Shown here: piece by piece, positions 1 to 11,634 of the stretch
Layout of the letters: the number at the start of each line of letters is the position of its first letter
How positions within the stretch are numbered: the first letter of the stretch is position 1
Source: Phylloscopus collybita
Lineage: Eukaryota; Chordata; Aves; Passeriformes; Phylloscopidae
DNA: 64,000 bases
Direction: 5' to 3'
Assembly (NCBI GenBank): GCA_027886175.1
Contig: JAJNNQ010000040.1
Coordinates: 28,540,001 to 28,604,000 of the forward strand
Notes under the pieces: generated by a model
Told to the model about the DNA's origin: nothing
Databases searched by the model: none
The model's input: only the letters and a program-made list of their open reading frames with translations
Position numbers and translations under genes: made by a program

Positions 1-2249
1 TACTGAGACTTGGATTCCAGTTAATTTTTTTAAATAGAAATTAAATATACTTGTGTTCTGCAAAGCTGAGAAGAAACTCTAGTTAGTGGGGTTGTGGTTC
101 TTGAGTTACTTCTGTTTCCTAGAAAAAAGTGATTTTTGTTCATCTGCACAGATGATGTTCTTTGAGACCATCTTTGCTGAATTCCTCAGCACTGACAGTT
201 TTATGTGTCCCAGGCAGAGGGACTTGTGTCAATTTTGTAGCTCCAGTTGTTGAGTCAGTTACCCAAGTCAGGGCTGCAGGGAATGCAAATGTGCTTCCAG
301 ACATCTGTTCTGTATCCATCTTGTCAGCTGACCAGTGATAAAGTGAACAGTTCGCTATAATGCGGTACTTGAAACATGAATGTTTTGCCCTGTTTCACAT
401 TTGTATAAATGCTGTGCATGGGCATGAAGTATACATCATGTTGTTAATTGGGTATGGGAACTCGAAGGTGTGCTGTCAGAACTCAGAAGTGGCTCCACGT
501 TGTGCTTCAGGTGCTCTGTTTTCCTTGCCTTACGATGGTGAAAACCCCATGAGGTTCTCCTTTGACACTGTGGTCTGTGCTGACAATAAGTCACGCCTGC
601 ATGAGCCCCTCAGCCACACGTGTCTGGTTGTACATGCTATTTCAGCCTTCACTTGCTGACTCTTAGAGGTGTCTTGAGAGGGCACTTGAAGGATCTGTTT
701 GGGTAAAAATGGGAAGTGATCATTTCAATTCCCCCCTCGAGTCCTGTAGGCAGAAAGAGCTGCTGTTTAAAGGTAGATACATATATGAGTTTTTCTCACA
801 TCTAGATACCATTTTAGGGGTTGTCCCCTAAAAATGGGGGAAGTAAGAAGGGGAAAACATTTCAGGCATGAGAAATACCTATTTCGTTACTTATTAGAAC
901 TTAATATAATTTAATACAGTTGGTGTTCGAATTCCAGCTTGTGTTGTTGCAAAACTGTTACTATAAGAATCAATAAGCCATTGCTATTGGTACAGTAGAG
1001 AGAAGCTGCTAAAGGTGGGTGCTGTTTTCAGTTCAAGTGTTGAAATGCAGATCAAGAGGAAACACTTTAAAGGAAGTGGGGGCAGCACAGTAGAAAGGGT
1101 ATCAATATCAGTTCTTCATAAAAACACACATCTTGTCTGTTATAGAAAATTTTGGTGTAATTCTTTTTCTCTTAATTGAAAAAGGATTAAAAAAGGGTTT
1201 TTATATGTGAGGTCGCTGAGAATGACACCTGGGCACTTTCATAAATGTCTTACATGGATGAGATGCTCAGTAGCAAGAGCAAACTAGCAGGTCTTTCTGT
1301 TGTCAGACTGTGCATTGCCTTTTGCAGTATTACCTAGATTAGATTGTCCCTTTTAGTGCAAAGACATAAATTTTCTACACCTTGAGCATATGTATACTTT
1401 TATCTTGTCTGTTTGAACTTTCAATTTTTTTTTTGTAGACCTGCTATAGGTAGGTATCCTGTACCCTTATACAAAAGTGCAGATGATGTGCTCTGACATG
1501 GGTGAGGAAACAAGCAGAAAACTGTTCTCTTCCTTTATGAAGATTATTCTAATCTCTGTACAGCACATTGTCTTAAATGAAGCATTAGCATTCTGATTAA
1601 GCAGCTCCTTTAACTTAGCCAGTTTTCAGGAGGTCTGAATCATTTCAAATTATATAACTTGAATAAAAAGTGTTGTTTGGTGTTAAATTTTGCTGTTTTC
1701 CTTTTTACCTAGCAATTTCTATATTTAAACTTGACTTTCTACAAATTTTTCCAGCTTGGTATCATTGAAGAACTTGGCACCAGCTTGAGGAATTCCTAGT
1801 AATTTGCTGTACAGAGAGTGACAGCTTCTGAGATGGGTTTTCCTTTTATGTTTCCAAGTGCTTCCACTAGATGCTAAAATATTGAGAACTGTCATCTGAC
1901 TGTTGTACGGAAAGAGCAGTCCTGCAGAAAACAAATCAGCCGACTTCAAGCTGTGTAATTGAGACAGAACTACAGTAGTTTCTCATTCTGGTTCATGGGA
2001 TCACATCAATATATTTGCTGAGGCTAAAGCACTGGAAGCAAAAAGTTGAACATCAAAGATAGCTATGTCTTATCACATTATAAAGTGTTAAACATAATAA
2101 AGCACAAACATAGTTGCTAAAATGATAATGTTAAAAGCAAGGTGAACCATTCTTTGAAATCTAGGACTTAAAGTAGGCTTATCTTTTTTAGAAAAAGAGA
2201 CATTCATTTTCTTTTTCGTGAGAGTTTGTCTTCCCTTGCTGTTTTTCAG
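1..2249 (+). other. LYST intron (5' part outside the window)
   Basis: AT-rich sequence with short homopolymer runs. I looked for the preceding LYST exon and found none that I could defend. The longest open frame (360-659) does not look like LYST and lacks good splice sites at both ends. Confidence 0.6.
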
Positions 2250-2389
2250 CCTTCAGAGATAGAAATGGAGTCGCAAGTCCATCTGTATGGGCACACAGCA
2301 GAAATAACAAGCTTGTTTGTGTGCAAGCCATACAGTATAATGATAAGTGTCAGCAAAGATGGAACCTGCATAATATGGGATTTGAACAG
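2250..2389 (+). CDS. LYST: LYST coding exon, fifth from last
   Basis: The acceptor is TTTTTCAG at 2242-2249 and the donor GTACAAGT begins at 2390. The exon starts in phase 0 (Pro-Ser-Glu-Ile) and ends with two bases of an Arg codon. It encodes one WD40 repeat, with [11 protein letters not shown] as the GH-type start and [14 protein letters not shown] as the end. An open frame runs through the acceptor upstream, but those residues are intronic. Confidence 0.93.
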
Positions 2390-5300
2390 GTACAAGTATA
2401 TATGTAACTCTTTCCCATAGCTTTCTTATAAATACAGGTTTTCCCATTCTTAGGTATCTTTACCCCTTTGAAGTTAATTGAATTTCTTCTGTGTATATCT
2501 TATTGTGAAGTCAAACCCTTACTTTTTTAAGTATTTATTTTTCTTATTGTGAAGTCAGACCCTTACTTTATTTACTTTTTTTCTCATAAAAGGTGCTAAA
2601 ATTATATAGTGCATATGAAAAATACCATAATTGTGCAAAATGTTGAATGAAACTAATGTAACTCCTTTTAATATTTCCCTCAAAGGACCTTTTCTGCATT
2701 TGGGTCTGAAATGTAGGCTTGTTCCCTTTGGTTTTTTTTCAGGTTGTGCTATGTCCAGAGTCTGGCTGGACACAAGAGCCCTGTGACTGCAGTTTCAGCT
2801 AGTGAAACCACTGGTGATATTGCAACAGTTTGTGATTCAGGTATATTTGTCAGTCAAGAAAGCTGTTTTGATTTGCAGACCAAATAAATCATGAGGCTTG
2901 TAATTAAATTAGTTGCTGAGTGTGTATTAATCATCTGAGGACTCATTCATACAGGAGCAACATTTTGCCTTTTTACATAATAACATACAAATTTCTGACA
3001 AAGTGATTAGGCAGGTGTTTGAATATAATGTATAGATATGATGGCCAACAGCTTGGTATCTTTATAAAAAGACTTGAAATTTCAAAGATGCCTGCGAGAC
3101 TCACACTTTGTGATGTTTGCTGCTTTCATTTTCACAGAGATCTGTTGTCAAAGGTACAATTCTTCGGTGGAGTACCATATATTACAGAGCACAGGCAAGG
3201 GGTGTTAAAGGACAAGAGGACATTATTCTGGCAGTTTCAGAAAAATAATATTTAGATTTTTAAACTTGGAGACTTTCAAGTCCATTTCTATAGCTCACAA
3301 AACAATTTTTCTGCAAAACATTGTGTTCTTTAATTAGTAAGAGACATTACATTTCCTTTTAAGACAATTCCTTTCCAGACAAAAGCAGTTATTGGGTTGT
3401 TAGTTCATTGATAGAATCAAATAGTGCCAGATAACCAGGTAAGAGAACTGTGCTTGCTATTTTTTTTAAGTACTTTGCTTAAAATGCAAGCTAAGATATG
3501 AGAACTAACTGCTTAAACAGTATGAATTCCACCTTAGTGCCTTCCCTGTTAGTACATGAAAATTGGTTATTAAAAGTAAGTTCACATAGTGCATTGTAAG
3601 TAAAATGTTCCATAAATAGGATGTGATGGCTTCTGAATCACTGCAGTGACTTTGTGGTTTGTGTGCTTCCTGCCTCAGAGAGAGAGAAGTAATTGCAGAC
3701 ATCACTCAGTCATTTAAACCATATGGACTCTCAAGAAGTTGAATTCTTTACCATGGAATATTTAAATATTACGGATTTAACTGTGGTCTAGATTTATTTT
3801 CTAATACTCCCATGCTATGTTCTGTTGCAGTTGGAGGAGGCAGTGATTTGAGACTTTGGACAGTTAATGGCGATCTTGTTGGACATGTGCACTGCAGGGA
3901 AAGTATTTGCTCAGTTGCTTTCTCTAACCAGCCTGAAGGTGTGTCTGTCAATGTGATTGCAGGGGGCCTTGAAAATGGAGTTGTAAGGTAAGCATTTGAA
4001 ATGTTTATGTATTAAAATGCACTTAGGCTCACAGTTGGAGAGCATGTAGCCAAACATCATGCTGATATTTGGCTTTAAAGAAGGTGGACAAGCTGTTACT
4101 CAGCTCCCAGTCTTAGCAGTTGCTAAATAGATTGTTTATCACTGAAGTATTTGTAAAAGCAAGTGTGAAGAAAATGGCTCTTTCTTTCAGACTGTGGAGT
4201 ACGTGGGACTTGAAGCCAGTACGAGAAATAACATTTTCGAAGTCAGCCAAACCTATTGTAAGGTAAAAAGATCTTAAGTATACAATGAGTGCATTTTTCT
4301 CTTTAGGGAAAGAAAAAAACAAAACCAAACCAACAAATAAAACCACAACAAAGTAGTCACAGAGTGTTAAACATGAAAATAGCAAGTAAATACCCATGTC
4401 AAAAAAGAGCAATGCAAACCTACTAATTATTCATGAAAGCAAAGTGAGCACAAGTGTACTGTACTTGTAATGACAGTAATAACTAGCTTCTACTGCTGGC
4501 AGATGGAAATTAGCAGGATTCCCTTGAAAACTGAACCAGAGCTACTCCTCTCATTTTTATTTTTTTCCTCAGAATCTGTGCTAAAATGAGATAATCTTAA
4601 CTATATCAGACTTAAATAGAAAGGGTGTTTCTTCCTCAAAATGACATGAAAATGGTGCCTTTTCCATTTTGCCTGATGGTGGAGGGAAATGGTGGAGAAA
4701 GAAGCAAACTCAGAGTAGCCTGGAATTTGCTATTTTGGAGTGCTTGTGTAGTTGGTTTTCTCTGAGTCCCCTTGATTTAGATGAGCAGAATTCTCGTGCC
4801 AAAGTGTTTTCAGAATGCGGTCAAAGGACTGAGACTTTGATATCCCCAGTGGTACAGCAGTCTGCACAAAGGTCTTAGAGTTATGCCAAAATTTTATCTT
4901 AATGTTAGCATAGTAACAAATTACTCTGAAAAAATTTGTTTTGACTGTTGGTGAAATACCATTTTAAATCCAAACTACCTTTTTTTTCAGAAATGAAAAA
5001 GATTGTCTGATAGCAGTTATTGTCTTTGTTACCTCCTTTACGCAGCATATTTCACAAAGCTTGTTGATAATGATTTAGTAGCTATTGAATAATTTAAAGT
5101 TTCCTGCTTAAATGTGACAGTAAATGGATGCTGACCTTCATGCTCTCTAACATTACCCATGGCATGACTGAAGGGCTTTTCTAGCCCTGTTACAGCTCAA
5201 GAAATGCCCATCTGAACAAAAGTCCTGTGCTGTGCCATGAAATCTGATGGATTTAGTTTCTGCCTTTGTCAGCAAAGCAAGTTCAGAGGGCACTGAACTC

Positions 5301-5755
5301 TGTTGCAGAAAATCCTTCCTTTCAAAAACAGAATGGAAGAGGGTAGGATTTTGATCCTGTCCTTTGCTGTGACACTGCAAAGAAATGAGTATTAAACTGC
5401 AGGGGATGCTGAAGTGCTGGCCAAAGCTGCAGTTCAGCCTGCTTGGGTACAAATGGATAAGCAGGTCTATGCAAACACATTGCTATGTTAATGTAGGCAC
5501 GGGGCCTTCCCTGACAGCTCGTCTGTGTTGGCTGAGCTCTCATGGGCATTTAATGTCTCCTGGCATTATAAACAGCCACGTGTGGTACAAAGATGGACTC
5601 TTTCCTTGTCTTGCAGCCTTACATTTTCCTGCGACGGCCATCACTTGTTCACGGCTAACAGTGACGGGAATGTCATCGCCTGGTGCCGCAAGGACCAGCA
5701 GCGCTTGAAGCTGCCCATGTTCTACTCCTTCCTCAGCAGCTACGCAGCTGGGTGA
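2250..5755 (+). CDS. LYST: LYST, C-terminal five coding exons (partial gene, 5' end outside window)
   Basis: Lysosomal trafficking regulator, a giant BEACH-family cytosolic protein that controls size and traffic of lysosome-related organelles; human loss causes Chediak-Higashi syndrome. Five exons join in frame: 2250-2389, 2743-2840, 3831-3987, 4191-4262 and 5617-5755, giving 201 residues and a TGA at 5753-5755. Every junction is AG/GT. The product is the end of the WD40 propeller: about four repeats, with WD-type ends reading [23 protein letters not shown] and VIAWCRK. The C-terminus SFLSSYAAG matches what I recall of vertebrate LYST almost exactly. About 3,600 upstream residues, including the BEACH domain, lie before this window. 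GNG4 follows on the same strand. I see no break or frameshift. Confidence 0.95.
2499..2577. repeat. Imperfect tandem duplication, about 44-bp period
   Basis: The motif CTTATTGTGAAGTCA followed by ACCCTTACTTT occurs at 2499 and again at 2543, inside the LYST intron between its first two exons in this window. The copies differ by a few bases. It sits about 165 bases upstream of the 2743 exon. Confidence 0.75.
2743..2840 (+). CDS. LYST: LYST coding exon, fourth from last
   Basis: It follows a poly-T tract ending TTTCAG (acceptor AG at 2741-2742); the donor GTATATTT begins at 2841. The length of 98 nt completes the split Arg codon and ends one base into the next codon. It encodes [20 protein letters not shown] and following residues, the start of the next WD40 repeat. 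The exon was too short to appear as a separate open frame. Confidence 0.92.
2841..3830 (+). other. LYST intron, no recognised element
   Basis: Intron of 990 bases with a GTATAT donor. AT-rich, with no repeat family I recognise. The open frame at 3019-3255 has no flanking splice sites that fit LYST. Confidence 0.7.
3831..3987 (+). CDS. LYST: LYST coding exon, third from last
   Basis: The acceptor is TCTGTTGCAG, ending at 3830; the donor GTAAGC begins at 3988. The exon (157 nt) finishes one WD repeat ([17 protein letters not shown]) and encodes most of the next ([11 protein letters not shown] through AGGLENGVV). The first codon is a split Val where I recall Ala in human LYST, a conservative change. 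Confidence 0.93.
4191..4262 (+). CDS. LYST: LYST coding exon, second from last
   Basis: A 72-nt exon with acceptor TTTCTTTCAG and donor GTAAAAAG. It encodes [20 protein letters not shown] and then PIV, the end of one WD repeat and the linker to the last. Both ends split a codon after its second base, so the frame carries through. Confidence 0.92.
4263..5616 (+). other. LYST last intron, no recognised element
   Basis: Intron of 1,354 bases. Open frames on both strands near 5150-5700 partly overlap the terminal exon and are shadows of it or chance. No repeat was recognised. Confidence 0.65.
5617..5755 (+). CDS. LYST: LYST terminal coding exon with stop
   Basis: The acceptor is CTTGTCTTGCAG, ending at 5616. 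The exon encodes the final WD repeat ([20 protein letters not shown], then [11 protein letters not shown]) and the conserved tail [13 protein letters not shown] before TGA at 5753-5755. The exon is noticeably richer in G+C than the introns around it. Confidence 0.95.
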
Positions 5756-6387
5756 CGGCGGGGCCTGCTGCTAACTCACGTCTCTGATGCACTTTAATCC
5801 AGATAGCTTAGAGGAGCTCTTATTGAACTGGACTTTGAAGTACTTTGAATGTCTCTAGAATGACTGAATAGGTGGGGTTTTTTTTTAAAAGAGCAGCCGA
5901 AGGTGGTTGTAAGATTGCGTATGTGCATGAGCAAACTTGAAGCATATCCAGGTCAGCAGGAAGCTCTGGTCGTATTATCCAGTGCCAGCAAAGTGACTAA
6001 GAAATGCTCAATGCTGCAATATAAAACACCAACTGTATTTTTTTAAATCACTTCTTGGACAGAAGTATTTAAAAAATTTGATTATGCTTATTCCCCCTCT
6101 TAGTATGTAAAATATCAGCAGCATCAAGTTCTGTAAATATCTATTCAAATGTCAGCATATGTATATCTGATTAATTGAGTGTGGTATGGTTAGCTCTGGG
6201 ATAAGCAATCCAAAACCTAAAAATCAAGAACCACCTAAAATTGCTTTTTTTGAGAAGCAAAGAACTTAGTAGGTGCTTTTTGCACCATCTTATGGTATTG
6301 TGATGCTAAAAATCAAATTTCTGCTATCTTTGTATTTGTAATTTTTGCCATCTTCTCTGTTAATGTAATAGTCTTTGCAAAGGTGAC

Positions 6388-6393
6388 AATAAA
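6388..6393 (+). promoter_or_regulatory. Candidate LYST proximal polyadenylation signal
   Basis: Canonical AATAAA about 630 bases after the LYST stop, followed within 30 bases by GT-rich sequence (TTTGTCTTAGTGATGGGT). Use would give a short 3' UTR. Confidence 0.45.
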
Positions 6394-7710
6394 ATATTTG
6401 TCTTAGTGATGGGTAGACACCTTGTGGCATCATGAAACAGTGGTTAGATCACAATGCAGCATGAACTCCCTAACTCTGTGATAGTTGGCTGTTGCAGTTC
6501 TATGGCAGAACATCTATTATGTACACACACAGCTTATCTTCCAGAGCGCTGAAGAGAGGTGTTAAAGAAGGCACAGATGTGCTCCTGTTGTAGTGGCATT
6601 GAGGTTCAATACACTGTAAAATGTTTGAATCTAACTGCTTGAATAATCAATGTTCATAAGCCAATAATCAATGGTCTGGAACGGTTCACACAGATACACT
6701 GTGCAAATTTTTTGTGTATTCCTGGGTGCTATTTTATGAGGGGGGGAAAAATAAGCCTCTGTCATGAACAGCTTAACAAATCTGAAATCTTAGGCCACAT
6801 GAAAAATTAGTATTTCAGTTGATGGATTTGAAGACCTCTAAACCTGGCACTATGACTGAGTGCCTGCTAGTCATGCAAATGGTAAAGCAGGAACGTTACA
6901 CAAGTCTGAAGTAGTCACATTTTCCTTTTCAGTTGCTTTGCTTTTTTATCACAGGCTTATTTTACTATTGCCATTCAAACTGCTGTATCTTCTCATGTTT
7001 AAGGCTCATCTGCTTTCAGAACACTTTACATGAAATTTTCAGGTCGTGATGAAGGTGACATACCCACAAGCAATCTTTACACTTCTTTTGAAAATTCCAA
7101 AAAGTCTTCAGAAATTCTTGAGACTTCCTGGTTGAAGAATTTTTCAAACTCGAAAAGCTTAAGAAAAATGTTCTCATAGTTCAAGACACAAAGGCTCATC
7201 ATTGGTTCAATTAAGCAAGTGGCTGCATACTGAATGGATTGAGTTTTAAACTGCATATTATTGTAGCAGCATTGTATGGGATGGCTTTAGTCATATTTTT
7301 CTCTGTCTAAATGTTAATGTAAGGTCCAAATAACAGACTGAAAAGCTTCCTGGCTCATGTTGATGTGATGTGCTTTGTTTAAGAGAAAAAAGACAAACAT
7401 TGTGGGTTTGGGGTGCTTTTGTGCTCCCTTGTTTTGGGGTTTTGCTCACAAAGGCTTATTTTTTTATAAAGTAGAATTCCACTTGTTATAAACCAATATG
7501 CAAAACTGCTGGCCTTGTAAAGAGTGCAATATTATATATTTTTATGTAAAAGTAAAAATGATTTTTTTGAAGCAAGGAATATTTATTCAGCTTAATATTC
7601 TGGAACTATTAAAATAACATTGCAATAGTGTCTGTGCATGATGTACTTAAATTTCCTGTAAATGTCACATTCCACACTGTATTTGTATATACATTGTCAC
7701 ATTGTTGGGT

Positions 7711-7716
7711 AATAAA
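7711..7716 (+). promoter_or_regulatory. Candidate LYST distal polyadenylation signal
   Basis: Canonical AATAAA about 1.96 kb after the LYST stop, following TGTCACATTGTTGGGT. It lies at the position expected for the major 3' end if the bird 3' UTR resembles the human length. Confidence 0.5.
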
Positions 7717-7735
7717 CAGATCTTTGTATCAAACC

Positions 7736-10129
7736 ATTTTGAGATGATTAGAAACATTTTTTTGGCTCAGTTGCAACTTTCTTCTTTTAGGGAATCTTTC
7801 ACACCTTCCTCCAGATCAGTTTCTGCTGATTCCCTTGTCTTTCATATTTTCAAAATCATGAAATGGGAAGGTTCTACTTATGGACTACATCCTGTGTCTG
7901 TCCAACTGAAGGTGGTGAGTGTAAGATGGGAAGTGGGAAACTCTAGGCATATGACTTTGCACATGTGTTCATGTGTCCTTCCTCCCCATAGGATGCACGA
8001 CTAGAATGTGGATGAAATGATGGCTCTCAAAGCAGAGACATTCCCCTTCCTCCTCCCATCTGCCTGCTCACTGAAAACCTGTCTGAGCTGCAAAGGCAGA
8101 TAAGCAACTTCTCTCTGGATTCTCAGAAGGAGGGGTGGAAATTGAAAGACTGGGATCTTGAGGAGGCAGCTGACAGGATCTGAGGCTCTTTCTGCTGGAA
8201 GCCAGGACTTGGGAGATGTTCATGGGGAAAGGCCTGTCTATCTGATTGCAGGATTCTGTGGTAAATCCAGACCTTTATGTTCTGATAGTGGAAAGACATG
8301 GTGAGAGAGGGAAGAGGAGGCAATAGCTGGATATTCAATTGTGGTGGGGAGAGGGAGTCTCCAACCCATTACTGAAAGGGAACTCTGATCTTGCATTTAG
8401 GGATCCACTGCTTAAATAAACCCATGACAATGAACAGAATTAAAAAAAAAAAAAAGCCTGAACTGAATTATGCAAAAATATAATAAATAATAATTTTCTT
8501 TTAATAATAAAAGAAAACAATGAAGCAGTGGGGAAAAGATTACCTGACTTGCTACTAACAAACATTTAGTTTACCTTTTAATTCCTTCATGCTTTCTTTT
8601 GCTTCAAGCTGCATTGGGTTTTTTTTTCCTTCTTTCATATGACAATGGAAGTCACACTTCCATATGCTGCTACTCTATCACAAAAACAATCAATTACTAT
8701 TTTAAAACTCTGCTTGCCTTGAAGAATATCCACTGGAATATTTAAGTCTCTGTACGTTCAGACACCTTTTTTTATTTTGCTGCTATATTAAGTTACAAAC
8801 TACTGACAAATGATTGCTGTTTAGAGATTTATGTCCCATTAGTACTCTGGAGTGGAGTCAGGAAGGCACTGATTTTGCATTGGGGTTTCTGTAATAGGCT
8901 CTGTTGTGTATTTCATCATTTTGAAAAAAAGATTAAAAATTAAATGTGGCTGCTCTGATTAGACAAACTATTCTGGACTACACAGCAGAAAGTAGTTGAG
9001 TAAAACAGAAGCTTGCTTACTGTTTCCAACTTTGAGCTAGCATTCCCAGGGAAAAAACAACAACAACAACAACAAACATAAACAACCAAAAAACCCCTGA
9101 TTCTCTAATGCAATTGACTGAAGCCCATGTAAGGCTCATTAGGGCCAAGTTCATGTAAATTCAAGGAATAGGAATAGAGATTTTTCTTAGCTGTATGGAT
9201 ACTGCCTCCAGAACCTGTAGGAGAGCCTCCTGGTTGTGGTGGAAGGTAAGACTTTGCAGATTTAAAAGAAGGTAATTTAAAAGAAATATCTGTGTAGTAT
9301 ATGATGAAAATACATTTTAAAGCAGCCATTTCCCATCTTTATATATTAGCTTAAGTCATCAATTTGTTAGAATCCGGTGGTAAAAATATTCTGATGACAA
9401 CGGTCTCATGATTGGAGGCCTTGTGTTGACTGATGATGTAGTTGAACATGAATGAATGAACATATAGGCCAGCGAGGTTTCCATCAGTTTCTGGAACTCT
9501 AGTTATGGGAAGCTTGTGAACTTACCTATTTATATTTAGTGGTGTTTACCTCCTTCCTGTTGCATCTCCTACCAAGCCACTACCCCAAAAGCCATTGGCT
9601 CAGTCTCAGAAGAGGTTGCCCTTGCTCCAAAGCACTTTTAAAATTAGGACTTTTCCTTGTTCTCTTCCATATAGAAAACAAATGTCACTTGGAAATTCTG
9701 CTCCATTATGATGAGAATGAGAAAAAGTGCTGAGGGCACGTAGGAGAAAACATACACCCCTCCAGAGGGAACAGCCATCTTACTGGAGAAAAAATTAATG
9801 AGGCTCTGGTGATCCTGGCAATGGGTTACCTCTGCTGACAAAATTTTAACAGTTAAAAATGTTAACTGGCGCTTTTAAATGCTGCTGTCACATACAGCTT
9901 TTATAGGGGGAAGCAAATAAAAATGGATCTATGAAGGTGAATTGTATTGTTCTGACATGCTAGCCCTGACAAGGTCAGTCTAAGCAGCCCTTTTTCCCAC
10001 AGCAGTTCCATTTCTCATGGCAGGCTTTTTACATCGTGCTTCTGTTGCTGGGTGTGAGGGCAGGACAGGCACTGTGGGCTCTCACCCCAAACGCCGGTGC
10101 CTTTTGGGCTGTGCTGTTTGAGGTACAGC
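7736..10129. other. LYST-GNG4 intergenic interval
   Basis: AT-rich noncoding sequence with an A-rich run near 8440-8455 and a CAA microsatellite at 9058-9075. No coding similarity was recognised in any frame. The interval ends where CR1 sequence begins upstream of the GNG4 CpG island. Confidence 0.6.
9058..9075. repeat. (CAA)n microsatellite
   Basis: Six perfect CAA units following a run of A, in intergenic DNA. Confidence 0.9.
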
Positions 10130-10806
10130 GCTACAGGCTGGGGGCACAGGGGCTGGGAAGTGGCCCGGTGGAAAAGGACCTGGAGGTGCTGCTCAGCACC
10201 CGGCTGAACATGAGCCAGCTGTGCCCAGGTGGCCGAGAAGGCCAATGGCACCCTGGCCTGCATCAGCAGTGGGGTGGCCAGCAGGAGCAGGGCAGTGGGA
10301 CTGCACCTTGAGTATTCCGTGTGCAGTTTTGGGCCCCTCAGCTCATGAAGGGCACTGAGGTGCTGGAGCATGTCCAGAGAAGGGAAATTAACTTGGTGAG
10401 GAGTGGCTGCAGAGCTGGGGATGTTCAGCCTGGAGAAAAGGAAACTCGGGAGAGCTCGCCGCTCTCCTACACGCACCGGAAAGGAGGCTGTAGCCAGGTG
10501 GGGGCCGGGCTCTTCTCCCAGGTCACAAGTGACAGGATGAGCGGGAACGGTCTCAAGCCGTGCCAGGGGGGTTCAGTTTCGACAGTGGGAGGATTTCTTC
10601 ACGTAAAGGGTGATTAAACTTTGGAATGGATTGCCCAGGGAGGTGCTGGAGTCACTGTCCCCGGATGCGTTTCAGGAAAGGCTGATACGGCACTTACCGC
10701 CATGGTCTAGTTGAGAGAGTGGCGTTCGATCGAAGGCTGGACTCGATGATCTCAGAGGTCTTTTCCACCCTAATGGATTTTGTTTCTGTGATCTGTGATT
10801 CTGTTT
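10130..10806 (+). mobile_element. CR1 non-LTR retrotransposon, 5'-truncated
   Basis: The segment resembles the 3' part of avian CR1. It contains GAAAAGGACCTGGAGGTGCT, GGCTGAACATGAGCCAGCT, CAGTTTTGGGCCCCTCA, GATTGCCCAGGGAGGTGCTG and a 3' end reading GATCTGTGATTCTG. CR1 elements are typically 5'-truncated and end in short ATTCTGTG-like repeats, as here. The open frames within it are remnants. The 3' end lies about 20 bases from the CpG-rich GNG4 promoter region. The start is approximate. Confidence 0.9.
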
Positions 10807-10829
10807 GAGAACACCTGGATGATGGCTTG

Positions 10830-11440
10830 ATCCCTGGCGCCTGCTGGAGCCGGGGCAGCAGGCATCGGGAGGTTCGGAGGCAGGCGGAGCGTGAGGGCGG
10901 TGGCACCGGGGCCGCCCCGCCCCGCCCCGCCCGCCATGTGCCACCGCCGGGCTGCCCGCGGCCTGCGCACGGTGAGGGAGGGACAGCGGGAGGGAGGGAC
11001 AGGGGGAGGAGTGCCGGGGGCCCGGGCGGGAGAAGGGGCCGGGCGGGGCACCCAGCGCTGGGCGGGCCGGGGTTTCGGCGCGGGGCTGTCGCGGTCGGCG
11101 CTGGTGTCCTGGGGAAGCCTCGGCCGCTCCGCCCGGCGCTCCCGTGGGCTGCTGCGGCGGCCGCGCCAGCCGGAGTTTCCCGCTTATCCGCAGGAGTCGG
11201 CGTCGGGCTGAGGGCTCCGTTGTCGCTGTCAGCAGCGGGGAACAGCCTTCTCCGGAACCCGCCCCGAGCCCAGGTACCCCGCGGGCGGCGGGGAGGGGGT
11301 CTCTGCCCGGCGTGCTCGTTCCTCCTCCGTCAGCTGCCCGGGGCCAAGGCTGAAGGAAGCGGCCGCTTTTGCTGCTGCCCGGCTTGTGCTGACGGAGGAG
11401 GAACTCCCGCTGCCCGGCTGCTGCTGGCGGTAATCGCTGA
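10830..11440 (+). promoter_or_regulatory. GNG4: CpG island, probable GNG4 promoter and noncoding first exon
   Basis: A dense G+C and CpG block in an AT-rich setting. It contains overlapping GC boxes (CCGCCCCGCC repeats at about 10911-10935) of the kind bound by Sp1-family factors. Just downstream lies a strong splice donor, ACG|GTGAGG, with the exon end at 10971; a second possible donor, CAG|GTACCC, is at 11273/11274. GNG4 is the next gene downstream and its first coding exon has a 5' acceptor, so a noncoding exon must lie upstream; this island is the natural place. Which donor is used is not visible. Long open frames here reflect stop-poor G+C composition. Confidence 0.6.
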
Positions 11441-11634
11441 TGTGTGCTGCTGGAGCCGCTGCACAGCAGAGCCATTAAGGCAGTGCAGTGAGACAGAAAA
11501 CTCGGAACAACAACTTGAAAAACGCTTCTGCCCTGCAGGTGATGCAGTGCCGAGCTTCCCGGAGCAGCTCTCCCTACCTCGTAGGTTACAATTCTGTTCA
11601 AATCCGTTTTAAGCGGGGTTCAAGTGGAATAATC

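Larger units (their letters stand above)
5756..7735 (+). other. LYST: LYST 3' untranslated region (probable extent)
   Basis: The sequence after the stop is AT-rich with no convincing frame. AATAAA hexamers occur at 6388-6393 and 7711-7716. The second is preceded by TGTATTTGTATATA-type sequence and would give a 3' UTR of about 2 kb, similar to what I recall for human LYST. The extent is inferred; transcript data would settle which site is used. Confidence 0.5.

Noticed and set aside
360..659. A possible extra LYST exon in the first intron
   Set aside because: The translation does not resemble the LYST C-terminal region, and there is no matching acceptor and donor with the right phase for the exon at 2250.
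10036..10617. Plus- and minus-strand frames of 90-150 codons near 10.0-10.6 kb
   Set aside because: Most of this is CR1 3' UTR-side sequence, which is G+C-rich and carries no CR1 protein at this position.
10672..11612. Long open frames on both strands (309 codons minus, 261 codons plus) as genes
   Set aside because: They lie in a CpG island where stop codons are scarce. Products are Pro/Ala/Gly/Arg-rich in every frame, have no domain I know, and partly read through CR1.
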